A stretch of 13,923 nucleotides of DNA. Source: Crenothrix polyspora. Lineage in GTDB: Bacteria; Pseudomonadota; Gammaproteobacteria; Methylococcales; Methylomonadaceae. The notes under the pieces were generated by a model. That model was not told the DNA's origin. It searched no databases and was given only the letters and a program-made list of their open reading frames with translations. Every line of letters begins with the position of its first letter. The stretch's first letter is position 1. The stretch lies in contig CAMDOP010000055.1 in NCBI GenBank assembly GCA_945903675.1, positions 1 through 13,923 of the forward strand, in the 5' to 3' direction. Position numbers and translations under genes: made by a program. Positions 6,406-13,252 of this stretch are shown piece after piece.

Positions 6406-8012
6406 ATTATTCTCTGCGCCAATTATTATTAGTAACGCTGCTTTCAGCCTCTATGTTGATTTGGGGGGTGACCGCTTATCTTAGTTATCAAGTCACACGT
6501 GCTGAAGTGGCTAACTTATTTGATGCAGAATTAGCGCAATCAGCAAAAGTTCTTAATGTTTTTGTAGAAAGCTTAGTGAGCGAAGGTTCATTATCAGGGC
6601 ATGTTAACCAAGAACAAGAGAAACCTGATGAGTTTTTAAATGACTACGCAATAAAACATAAATATAACAGTAGAAGAGTTTTTCAGCTTTGGCCTCAAGA
6701 TGATGGATTAGTACTGCACTCAAAAAACACTTCAGCTATTCCTGTTTATGGACTTAATCAAACTGATTTTGATGTAGAGTTATGGCCTATATTTGACGAT
6801 TTGTTACAAGCAAGTGCCTTAGGTCACAAGTATGAAAAAAAAATCGCCTTTCAATTATGGTCCAAGAAGAATGGCTTATTATTACGTTCAGATAGTGCGC
6901 CCACTTTTGCTTTTTCTACGGCAGACCATGGCTTTAGTGAAACAAATATTGATGATCATATTTGGCATGTGTTCAATATTACCAATTCGACAGGAGAATA
7001 TATTATCCGTGTCGCACAAAAAGAAGAGATTCGAGCCGAGTTAACCGATGAAATATCTTCGCAATTAGTCACACAATTTTTAGTTGGTTTACCCATCTTA
7101 GGTTTAGTCATTTGGTTTATTGTAGGCTTATCTTTAAATCCAATTAATAGATTAGAAAAGGCCTTGGCTATGCGTGAAGCTAGCTATCTCAAGCCTTTGT
7201 CAGCTAAAAGACTGCCTAATGAAATGGTGCCTGTTGTTAATGAGATCAATAATCTTTTTGTCCAGTTAGAGCAAGCCTTTGAACATGAACGTCGTTTTAC
7301 TGCGGACGCTTCTCATGAATTAAGAACGCCGCTTGCAGGATTGCTAACTCAAGCCCATGTTGCTTTAAGAACAACCGATGAAGAAGTTCGTAAGCAAGCG
7401 CTGTCGCGTATTAAGCAAGGGGTTAATAGAATGACCTATATGGTGCAGCAACTATTGACCTTTTCACGGATTGAATCAAATACCGAATTTTTGACTAAAC
7501 AAAATACTATGGTTAGTCGTGAGATTGTTCACGTTATTGCTGATTTAGAACCTGAGGCTCATAAAAAACGTATTCTTATGGAATTTGCCGAAGAAAATGC
7601 AGTGCCGGTTATCGTCAATGGCCCGTTAGTGGCTATCTTGATACGCAATATTATAGATAACGCCATTAAATATACACCTCCTAAAGGTAATGTTTTAATC
7701 ACCGTAACCGGTCAGGAGAAATATTTACAACTCTGTGTTGAAGATTCAGGCCCCGGTATTCCACCTGAACAATATGAGAAATCATTGGAGCGTTTTCATC
7801 GTTGTGTTGAAACAGCCAATACCGCTAAAGGTACGGGGCTTGGCTTTTCAATAGTACAACGTATTGCCGCGATTCATAATGCCGATTTAATTTTGGGTGT
7901 TTCCCAATTTGGTGGCTTAAAAGTAACGGTATTATTTCCTCTGCCTATAAGGCCAGTTGATAATTCTTGGCAAAAGAAATTAAGTTTTTTTAATCTTAGA
8001 AAAAGCAGTTAA
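6402..8012 (+). CDS. Sensor histidine kinase (QseC/PmrB-like) with duplicated sensor block
   Basis: Inner-membrane kinase that should phosphorylate the preceding response regulator. It has 536 residues against about 450 for E. coli QseC, and the excess lies in the sensor region. Layout: transmembrane helix 1 (about 8-28), periplasmic region (about 29-224), transmembrane helix 2 (about 226-246), then a short HAMP-like linker. The dimerisation domain carries H305 (FTADASHELRTPLAG). The ATP-binding domain has an N box (RNIIDNAIKYTP, 415-426), G1 (DSGPGIP, 448-454), an F box (ERFHR, 463-467) and G2 (GTGLGFSI, 477-484). All residues needed for catalysis appear intact. The periplasmic part resembles the 2CSK_N sensor type but contains two copies of the HKY...FQLW...GL.L.S block, at residues 86-107 and 142-163. 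The ligand is unknown. Confidence 0.95.
   Translation: MNYSLRQLLLVTLLSASMLIWGVTAYLSYQVTRAEVANLFDAELAQSAKVLNVFVESLVSEGSLSGHVNQEQEKPDEFLNDYAIKHKYNSRRVFQLWPQDDGLVLHSKNTSAIPVYGLNQTDFDVELWPIFDDLLQASALGHKYEKKIAFQLWSKKNGLLLRSDSAPTFAFSTADHGFSETNIDDHIWHVFNITNSTGEYIIRVAQKEEIRAELTDEISSQLVTQFLVGLPILGLVIWFIVGLSLNPINRLEKALAMREASYLKPLSAKRLPNEMVPVVNEINNLFVQLEQAFEHERRFTADASHELRTPLAGLLTQAHVALRTTDEEVRKQALSRIKQGVNRMTYMVQQLLTFSRIESNTEFLTKQNTMVSREIVHVIADLEPEAHKKRILMEFAEENAVPVIVNGPLVAILIRNIIDNAIKYTPPKGNVLITVTGQEKYLQLCVEDSGPGIPPEQYEKSLERFHRCVETANTAKGTGLGFSIVQRIAAIHNADLILGVSQFGGLKVTVLFPLPIRPVDNSWQKKLSFFNLRKSS
6657..6974 (+). repeat. Tandem duplication encoding the kinase sensor motif
   Basis: Two units with a 56-residue (168-base) period lie inside the kinase gene, the first from base 6657 and the second from base 6825. 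Over their first 22 residues, 11 are identical (HKY, FQLW, GL, L, S). Each unit then ends in a W..F motif (LWPIF at 127-131, IWHVF at 187-191), with about four extra residues in the second. Most identical residues use different third codon positions, so the duplication is old and both units have been maintained. Confidence 0.75.
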
Positions 8013-8021
8013 ATCCTTGCG

Positions 8022-8149
8022 GGCTACCAATTTAAGACGGGACAAATTAGCTTAATCGTTCACTTTTAGACAGGGTTCTCTTAAGAGCAGACAAAAGACA
8101 AAAGACAAAGCGTTAAGCCTAATATCTGTCACGCCTTAAGTTGCTAACC
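8022..8149 (+). mobile_element. Small non-coding element with terminal inverted repeats, copy 2 (MITE-like)
   Basis: A 128-base relative of 1448-1581. The left end GGCTACCAATTTAAG (8022-8036) is imperfectly inverted with the right end CCTTAAGTTGCTAACC (8134-8149). The interior shares CGTTCACTTTTAGA (8057-8070), the TTCTCTT.AGA stretch that follows, and a GACAAAA tract, here expanded to three tandem units near 8090-8109. The last 35 bases align with the corresponding end of copy 1 at roughly three quarters identity. It lies between convergent genes, where it can be tolerated and may help separate transcripts. Confidence 0.6.
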
Positions 8150-8151
8150 TC

Positions 8152-8217
8152 CTAGACTTAGTCTTTCGCCTTGAGCCTTTCGTCTGAGTGAAGCGGTCCC
8201 GCCTTAATTTGCTAGCC
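8152..8217 (-). mobile_element. Partial inverted third copy of the same element
   Basis: Read on the minus strand, this begins GGCTAGCAAATTAAGG and continues with CGGGAC, matching the left end of copy 2 (8022-8043) at 19 of 22 bases. Further in, it carries GACGAAAGGCTCAAGGCGAA, which matches the GACAAAAGGCTCAGGGCGAA of copy 1. The middle of the element is missing and no opposite end is visible, so it is a deleted copy. Together with copy 2, the outer ends 8022 and 8217 also form an inverted pair of about 196 bases, so a nested or compound structure is possible. Between it and the next gene (8218-8241) nothing further is seen. Confidence 0.5.
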
Positions 8218-8241
8218 ACCTTGCGCGCATATTGACTTGTT

Positions 8242-9111
8242 TTACAAGGTTAGTGCTTCAGGTTCTGCTATAACAACATTAGATAATGTGCCTATACCTT
8301 CGATCTCAATTCTGACGGTTTGGCCAGGTTTCATATAGCCACGCGGATACATTTTTACACCTACGCCGCTAGGGGTTCCGGTAGTAATGACGTCGCCTGG
8401 CTCTAGTGTCATAGCTTGAGATAAATAAGCGATCATATCGTAGCAATTAAAAATCATTTGCTGAGTATTGCCGTCCTGCCGCAATTCATCGTCTATCCAG
8501 GTTTTAATAGAGAGATGATGAGGATCAACGAGTTCATCCGGAGTTACTATCCAAGGCCCCAAGGGCCCGCAGGTATCAAAAGATTTGCCGATCATCATAG
8601 TTGCTGAGCGTGCCTGCCAATCACGTATTGAGACATCATTAGCAATAGTAAAGCCAGCAATTACCTGATGAGCCTTATCGATGGGGACATGTCGGCAACG
8701 TTTACCGATCACAAAAGCCAGTTCGCCCTCATAATCCAATTTATCGGATACTTTAGGTTGGTGTATAAAATCACCATGAGCAATCACACAGCTACTTTGT
8801 TTAGTAAAAAAACTGGGGTATTTAGGTTGCTCCGCACCAGTTTCAGCAATATGATCATCATAATTTAGACTGATACCCAGATATTTTCCGGGCCTAGGTA
8901 CTGGAGCATTAAGCTTAACATCAGCTAGATCAAAACGTCCTAGGCCGCTGTCAATTAAGGCCTGCATCGCTAACAAAGCTTGTGGCCCAGCACTCAAGAA
9001 ATCAATCATATTATTAGGAATATTAGCGTTACTTAAGCTATCAATAACGACATCATCAATGACTGCACCCACACGGGATAGATTGTTATGAGAAAAGGTC
9101 ACTAGTTTCAT
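8242..9111 (-). CDS. Fumarylacetoacetate hydrolase (FAH) family protein
   Basis: Metal-dependent hydrolase, isomerase or decarboxylase fold acting on 2-oxo or 2,4-dioxo acids. Family members include fumarylpyruvate hydrolase, acylpyruvase, oxaloacetate decarboxylase and ureidoglycolate-lyase-like enzymes, and the exact substrate cannot be told from sequence. The product has 289 residues with a short N-terminal domain and the FAH core. The expected metal ligands are E128 and E130 (DYEGE) and D159 (ANDVSIRDWQ). Other family signatures are GISLNYDDH (catalytic histidine H87), GKSFDTCGPLGPW (K176) and ITTGTPSGVG. A Shine-Dalgarno AGGAA lies 8-9 bases before the ATG. It is transcribed divergently from rpe across a 101-base gap and convergently with the kinase. 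Its neighbours give no pathway clue. Confidence 0.92.
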   Translation of the reverse strand: MKLVTFSHNNLSRVGAVIDDVVIDSLSNANIPNNMIDFLSAGPQALLAMQALIDSGLGRFDLADVKLNAPVPRPGKYLGISLNYDDHIAETGAEQPKYPSFFTKQSSCVIAHGDFIHQPKVSDKLDYEGELAFVIGKRCRHVPIDKAHQVIAGFTIANDVSIRDWQARSATMMIGKSFDTCGPLGPWIVTPDELVDPHHLSIKTWIDDELRQDGNTQQMIFNCYDMIAYLSQAMTLEPGDVITTGTPSGVGVKMYPRGYMKPGQTVRIEIEGIGTLSNVVIAEPEALTL

Positions 9112-9141
9112 TGATTGTGTTTCCTGTATGATGGCACGCAG

Positions 9142-9156
9142 CGTTATTTTATAACG
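9142..9156. promoter_or_regulatory. Perfect inverted repeat CGTTAT-TTT-ATAACG in the divergent promoter gap
   Basis: Six-base perfect arms flank three T residues. It lies between the FAH-family gene start and the rpe -10 element, about 24 bases upstream of the latter. On the minus strand it overlaps a TATAAA that could serve as the FAH gene's -10. This is a plausible operator, but no cognate regulator can be named. Confidence 0.35.
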
Positions 9157-9179
9157 AAGATTAGCCGATAAAAAAAAGA

Positions 9180-9185
9180 TATAAT
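9180..9185 (+). promoter_or_regulatory. Predicted -10 element of the rpe promoter
   Basis: An exact TATAAT lies 27 bases before the rpe start codon, preceded by an A-rich tract. The -35 region is weak (AAGATT or similar at 17 bases spacing). The rpe Shine-Dalgarno sequence GAGGA is at 9201-9205. Confidence 0.5.
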
Positions 9186-9212
9186 AAACCGTTTAACACA
9201 GAGGAACAGAAC

Positions 9213-9884
9213 ATGAATGAAAACTGGATCGCCCCCTCCATCTTATCTGCTAATTTTGCCAAATTAGGTGAAGAAGTTGATAACGTTTTAAAAGCCGGTG
9301 CTGATGTCGTGCATTTTGATGTTATGGATAATCATTTTGTACCGAACTTAACTATCGGACCGTTGGTTTGCGAAGCTTTAAGAAAACATGGCGTAACTGC
9401 ACCTATTGATGTGCATTTGATGGTAGAGCCTGTAGACCGTCTTATTCCTGATTTTGCTAAAGCTGGCGCTAGCATTATTACCTTTCATCCAGAAGCTTCG
9501 GTGCATATAGATCGCACCCTGCAATTGATTAAAGATTGCGGTTGCCAAGCAGGTTTGGTATTTAATCCAGGAACATCACTGCATTATTTAGATTATGTCA
9601 TGGATAAATTAGACATCATTTTATTAATGTCAGTTAATCCAGGTTTTGGCGGCCAATCATTTATTCCATCTGCATTGGATAAGTTAAAGTTGGTTAGAAA
9701 AAGAATTGATGACAGCGGTCGGGCTATTCGATTGGAAATTGATGGCGGCGTAAAAACGGACAACATCCGAGCTATTAAAGCGGCGGGTGCTGATACTTTC
9801 GTTGCGGGTTCAGCGATATTCAGCCAGCCTGATTACAAAAAAGTTATTGATGAAATGCGTGCGGAATTGGCATTAGCGGTTTAA
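9213..9884 (+). CDS. rpe: Ribulose-phosphate 3-epimerase
   Basis: Interconverts D-ribulose 5-phosphate and D-xylulose 5-phosphate in the cytoplasm. It serves the pentose phosphate pathway and, in organisms using them, the Calvin or ribulose monophosphate cycles. The 223-residue TIM barrel matches the family length. Metal and catalytic residues are H34 and D36 (VVHFDVMDNHFVPN), H68 (DVHLMV) and D177 (LEIDGGV). The SVNPGFGGQSF loop over the active site and the phosphate-binding GSAIF are present. The ATG has GAGGA at good spacing and a TATAAT upstream. In pseudomonads rpe, gph and trpE are consecutive. Here trpE follows directly after a repeat, with no phosphoglycolate phosphatase gene between. 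Confidence 0.97.
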   Translation: MNENWIAPSILSANFAKLGEEVDNVLKAGADVVHFDVMDNHFVPNLTIGPLVCEALRKHGVTAPIDVHLMVEPVDRLIPDFAKAGASIITFHPEASVHIDRTLQLIKDCGCQAGLVFNPGTSLHYLDYVMDKLDIILLMSVNPGFGGQSFIPSALDKLKLVRKRIDDSGRAIRLEIDGGVKTDNIRAIKAAGADTFVAGSAIFSQPDYKKVIDEMRAELALAV

Positions 9885-9893
9885 TTTAGCTTT

Positions 9894-9978
9894 GTAGGAT
9901 GGGTAGAGCGATAGCGAAACCCATCTAATAGGGTAATTGATTAAGATGGGTTTCGGCTATCACCTCTACCCATCCTAC
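9894..9978. repeat. Paired inverted REP elements (BIME-like) after rpe
   Basis: Two head-to-head units. The first (9894-9925) is GTAG, stem GATGGGT, a loop containing AGAGCGATAGCGAA, and the return ACCCATC. The second is the same on the minus strand (9978-9945), with the loop changed to AGAGGTGATAGCCGAA. The units are joined by a 19-base A+T-rich linker. Both stems are perfect 7-base pairs, and the whole structure also folds as one long hairpin. It carries the GTAG/CTAC heads typical of REP elements of the RAYT type. It probably also ends or attenuates rpe transcription, although no T tract follows. Confidence 0.7.
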
Positions 9979-10114
9979 CTCGCTAGTTTGATATCAAATC
10001 TTAATGCCAAAAAGATAAAGAACTAATTATGATTCTGCGAATTCAGATATAAAAGCAATTTAGAGTACAACTCTCGTACGATACTCTTTAAACACGTTGA
10101 ATAACAAAACCATC
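9979..10114 (+). promoter_or_regulatory. trp operon upstream region with palindromes; no leader peptide
   Basis: This gap must hold the trpE promoter. It contains a perfect 12-base palindrome TTTGATATCAAA (9987-9998), which includes a -35-like TTGATA. A TATAAA (10048-10053) is a possible -10, but the spacing of its -35 is poor. Just before the gene, AGAGT-ACA-ACTCT (10062-10074) can form a small hairpin, and AGAGTA (10062-10067) can alternatively pair with TACTCT (10082-10087). The short ATG frames here encode MPKR and MILRIQI and contain no Trp codon, so classical Trp attenuation is not supported. No Shine-Dalgarno sequence is visible before trpE. Confidence 0.35.
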
Positions 10115-11602
10115 ATGACCCTAGAACAATTCAATACCTACGCCCAACAAGGCTATAATCGTATCCCCATTAGCCGTGAGGTTCTGGCAGATTTAGATAC
10201 GCCACTAAGTGCTTATTTAAAACTAGCCGACGGTGCGTATTCTTATTTATTTGAATCCGTACATGGTGGAGAGCAGTGGGGGCGCTATTCTATTATAGGT
10301 TTGCCTTGTCAAACGGTCGTTAAAATCAGCGGCAATCAAATTCGGGTGGAAAAAAACGGCGAATTATTAGAAACCGTGACACACGATAATCCGTTGATAT
10401 GGATTGAGCAATTTAAGTTACGCTATAAAGTGCCAGATATTGCTGAGTTACCACGATTTAATGGTGGCTTGGTCGGCTATTTTGGTTATGAAACGATACA
10501 TTATATAGAGCCGCGACTGCGTGGAGCCGAAAAGCCAGATGCGCTAGGGTGTCCTGATATTCTATTGATGGTGTCAGAAGAAATGTTGGTGTTTGATAAT
10601 TTATCAGGCAAGGTGTTGTTACTGACTCATGCTAATCCCAATGAAGTTGATGCTTATAATCTTGCGGTGACGCGAGTAACAGCATTAGCTAAGCGCTTAC
10701 GTGATATGCCTGCCAAGCCAAAAAGTCACAGTAGCCCTAGGACCGTTGAAGAATCAGACTTTGTTTCCGGTTTTACTCAACAAGGTTATGAAGATGCGGT
10801 ACGTAAAGCCAAGGATTACATTACCGATGGCGACATTATGCAAGTGGTGTTATCGCAACGTTTATCGATTCCATATAACGCTTCACCCTTAAATCTATAC
10901 CGAGCCTTGCGTTGTTTAAATCCATCGCCCTACATGTTTTATTTAAATCTGGACGATTTTCATATCGTAGGCTCATCACCCGAAATATTAGTTAGGTTGG
11001 AAGATAATACCGTCACTGTGCGGCCAATTGCAGGAACTCGAAGGCGAGGGGCTACACCTGAACAAGATATTGCTCTTGAACATGAACTATTAGCAGACCC
11101 AAAAGAACTTGCCGAACATTTAATGTTAATTGATTTAGGTCGTAATGATGCGGGACGTGTCGCTGAAATAGGCACTGTACAATTAACCGATAAAATGATC
11201 GTTGAGCGTTATTCTCATGTTATGCACATTGTTTCAAATGTCACAGGAACACTGCAGCAGGGTAAAAATGCTTTTGATGTATTAGCCGCGACTTTTCCGG
11301 CTGGAACGGTTAGTGGTGCCCCAAAGATACGAGCTATGGAGATTATTGATGAACTAGAGCCTGTAAAGCGCGGTATTTATTCAGGTGCAGTCGGATATAT
11401 CGCTTGGTCAGGTAATTTAGATACTGCTATTGCCATTAGAACAGCCGTTATAAAAGATAATGTCTTACATATACAAGCCGGTGCGGGTATCGTTTATGAT
11501 TCCATACCGACTAACGAATGGGATGAAACCATGAACAAAGCTCGCGCTATATTTCGTGCTGTTAGTATGGCCGAAGCTGGTTTAGAAGGAGAGCTATTAT
11601 GA
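10115..11602 (+). CDS. trpE: Anthranilate synthase component I
   Basis: With TrpG it converts chorismate and glutamine to anthranilate, the first committed step of tryptophan synthesis. The 495-residue product is of the Pseudomonas TrpE type. It has an N-terminal regulatory domain with the tryptophan-binding region around SYLFESVHGGEQWGRYS (about 43-59). The chorismate-binding core includes SSPEILV, PIAGTRRRG (about 305-313), EHLMLIDLGRND (334-345), VERYSHVMH, AGTVSGAPKIRAMEI (396-410), GAVGY and QAGAGIV. A TTG at 10097 would add six residues, but homologues begin at the ATG (MTLEQF), which is preferred. Neither start has a clear Shine-Dalgarno sequence. The stop overlaps the trpG start (ATGA). 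Feedback inhibition by tryptophan is expected from the conserved ES element. Confidence 0.97.
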   Translation: MTLEQFNTYAQQGYNRIPISREVLADLDTPLSAYLKLADGAYSYLFESVHGGEQWGRYSIIGLPCQTVVKISGNQIRVEKNGELLETVTHDNPLIWIEQFKLRYKVPDIAELPRFNGGLVGYFGYETIHYIEPRLRGAEKPDALGCPDILLMVSEEMLVFDNLSGKVLLLTHANPNEVDAYNLAVTRVTALAKRLRDMPAKPKSHSSPRTVEESDFVSGFTQQGYEDAVRKAKDYITDGDIMQVVLSQRLSIPYNASPLNLYRALRCLNPSPYMFYLNLDDFHIVGSSPEILVRLEDNTVTVRPIAGTRRRGATPEQDIALEHELLADPKELAEHLMLIDLGRNDAGRVAEIGTVQLTDKMIVERYSHVMHIVSNVTGTLQQGKNAFDVLAATFPAGTVSGAPKIRAMEIIDELEPVKRGIYSGAVGYIAWSGNLDTAIAIRTAVIKDNVLHIQAGAGIVYDSIPTNEWDETMNKARAIFRAVSMAEAGLEGELL

Positions 11603-12189
11603 GCGCTGTAAAAGTGGTTATGGTCGATAATTACGATTCCTTCACTTATAACCTTGTACAGTATTTGGGCGAATTGGGTGCTGATGTCACTGTTGTCCGT
11701 AACGATCAGATTACTGTTGAAGATATAGAACAGCTAGCGCCAGATAAAATCGTTATTTCTCCAGGACCTTGCACACCCAAAGAGGCGGGTGTCTCTGTTG
11801 CCACCATTTTAAAATTTGCAGGGCAGCTTCCTATCTTAGGCGTCTGTTTGGGGCATCAAAGTATTGGTTATGCGTTTGGCGGTAATATCATCCATGCTAA
11901 AGCTATTATGCACGGTAAAACTTCACCGATTTATCATCATAATGTTGGTGTGTTTAAGGGTTTAAATAATCCATTTACGGCAACCCGTTATCACTCTCTG
12001 GTTATCGAGCAAGAAACTTTGCCAGATTGCTTAGAAGTCACGGCTTGGACTCAAAATGAACAGGGTGAGCTGGATGAAATCATGGGCGTTAGGCATAAAA
12101 CCTTGGATATCGAAGGCGTACAGTTTCATCCTGAGTCGATTCTGACAGAATTTGGCCATGAATTACTGAAGAACTTTTTAGACCGTTAA
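11599..12189 (+). CDS. trpG: Anthranilate synthase component II, glutamine amidotransferase
   Basis: Supplies ammonia from glutamine to TrpE. In many bacteria the same subunit (trpG/pabA) also serves p-aminobenzoate synthesis, which is possible here but not shown. The 196-residue product is a stand-alone class I amidotransferase, not fused to TrpD as in E. coli. The catalytic triad is C83 (GVCLGHQSIG), H177 and E179 (GVQFHPESI). The N-terminal DNYDSFTYNLVQYL and the oxyanion-loop SPGPCTP are present. It overlaps trpE by four bases, and its Shine-Dalgarno sequence (AGGAG) lies inside trpE, which suggests coupled, balanced synthesis of the two subunits. Confidence 0.97.
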   Translation: MSAVKVVMVDNYDSFTYNLVQYLGELGADVTVVRNDQITVEDIEQLAPDKIVISPGPCTPKEAGVSVATILKFAGQLPILGVCLGHQSIGYAFGGNIIHAKAIMHGKTSPIYHHNVGVFKGLNNPFTATRYHSLVIEQETLPDCLEVTAWTQNEQGELDEIMGVRHKTLDIEGVQFHPESILTEFGHELLKNFLDR

Positions 12190-12224
12190 GCTTTTCTATT
12201 GCCATCAAAAATATATAAGAATAA

Positions 12225-13241
12225 ATGCTCATACAACACGCCATACAAAAGTTGCTAGACAGGCAAAATCTTAATGCCGATGAAATGCGTGTAGTGATGC
12301 GTTTTATTATGTCTGGCAATGCTACCGATGCACAAATAGCTGGCTTTTTAATCGCCTTACGCTGTAAAGGTGAAACCATAGATGAAATAGCCGCTGCCGC
12401 AGAGGTGATGCGGGAATTAGCGACTAAAGTGAACATTGTCGGTGAACATATTATAGATACCTGTGGAACCGGTGGTGATGGCGCGAACACGTTTAATATA
12501 TCCACTACCTGTGCTTTTGTCGTTGCTGCTGCCGGCGGACAAGTCGCCAAGCATGGTAATCGTTCGGTATCCAGTAGTTGTGGCAGTGCCGATGTACTCG
12601 AAGCTGCTGGCGTCAATCTTGACTTAAGTGCTGAACAAGTCGCGCAGTGTGTTAATGAAATCGGCGTCGGTTTTTTGTTTGCCCCTAAGCATCATGGCGC
12701 AATGAAGCATACGATTAAGGTGCGAAAAGATATGGGGGTTAGAACCTTATTTAATTTATTAGGACCTTTGTCTAATCCTGCTGCCGCACCCAACCAATTA
12801 GTGGGTGTTTTTGCAAAAGAGTGGGTAGAGCCTCTGGCGCAAGTATTAAAAAAACTCGGTAGCCAGCATGTTTTAGTGGTCAATGCGGAAGATGGGTTAG
12901 ATGAAATCAGTATTGCTTCTGCGACCACCATTGCTGAACTTAAAGGTGGCGCTGTTTCAACTTATACCATTACGCCCGAACAGTTCGGCTTTAAGCGTGC
13001 ACATTTAAATGAGCTAGCGGTGGAAAATGCGGCCGACAGTTTGGCTATGGTAAAGTCTGTGTTAGATAATCAAGCTGGTGCGGCGCGTGATATAGTTCAG
13101 CTTAATGCGGGTGCTGCCATTTATGCGGCAAATATTACCGATAGCTTGGCGGCCGGCATAGCAAAAGCACAGCTAGTTATCGCCAGTGGTGAATCTAGAG
13201 CCAAATTCGACGCATTAATTGCGTATTCAAAAACCTCATAA
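12225..13241 (+). CDS. trpD: Anthranilate phosphoribosyltransferase
   Basis: Transfers phosphoribosyl from PRPP to anthranilate, the second tryptophan step. The 338 residues match the usual stand-alone TrpD length. Key motifs are GTGGD (81-85, PRPP pyrophosphate loop), NIST (91-94), KHGNRS (109-114), the KHHGAMKHT and RKDMGVRTLFNLLGPL region (about 155-182, anthranilate binding), and D226/E227 in GLDEIS, which binds magnesium. The start aligns with homologues. The Shine-Dalgarno sequence is poor (AAGAA), and the 35-base gap after trpG is short enough for operon transcription. Confidence 0.97.
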   Translation: MLIQHAIQKLLDRQNLNADEMRVVMRFIMSGNATDAQIAGFLIALRCKGETIDEIAAAAEVMRELATKVNIVGEHIIDTCGTGGDGANTFNISTTCAFVVAAAGGQVAKHGNRSVSSSCGSADVLEAAGVNLDLSAEQVAQCVNEIGVGFLFAPKHHGAMKHTIKVRKDMGVRTLFNLLGPLSNPAAAPNQLVGVFAKEWVEPLAQVLKKLGSQHVLVVNAEDGLDEISIASATTIAELKGGAVSTYTITPEQFGFKRAHLNELAVENAADSLAMVKSVLDNQAGAARDIVQLNAGAAIYAANITDSLAAGIAKAQLVIASGESRAKFDALIAYSKTS

Positions 13242-13252
13242 TTACAATACTC

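Noticed and set aside
8090..8109. GACAAAA tandem repeats considered as a CRISPR or phase-variation tract
   Set aside because: There are only three 7-base units, outside any coding region and without spacers. They are best read as local expansion inside the TIR element.
10003..10055. Possible trp leader peptide
   Set aside because: The two short ATG frames encode only MPKR and MILRIQI, with no tryptophan codons and no typical attenuator terminator with a T tract.
10097..10114. TTG start extending TrpE by six residues (MNNKTI)
   Set aside because: Homologous TrpE proteins begin at the equivalent of the ATG at 10115 (MTLEQF), and the TTG has no Shine-Dalgarno sequence either.
12089..12616. 175-residue open frame antisense to trpG and trpD
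   Set aside because: It is opposite two clear genes and has low-complexity, serine- and alanine-rich composition typical of a shadow frame, with no recognisable motif.
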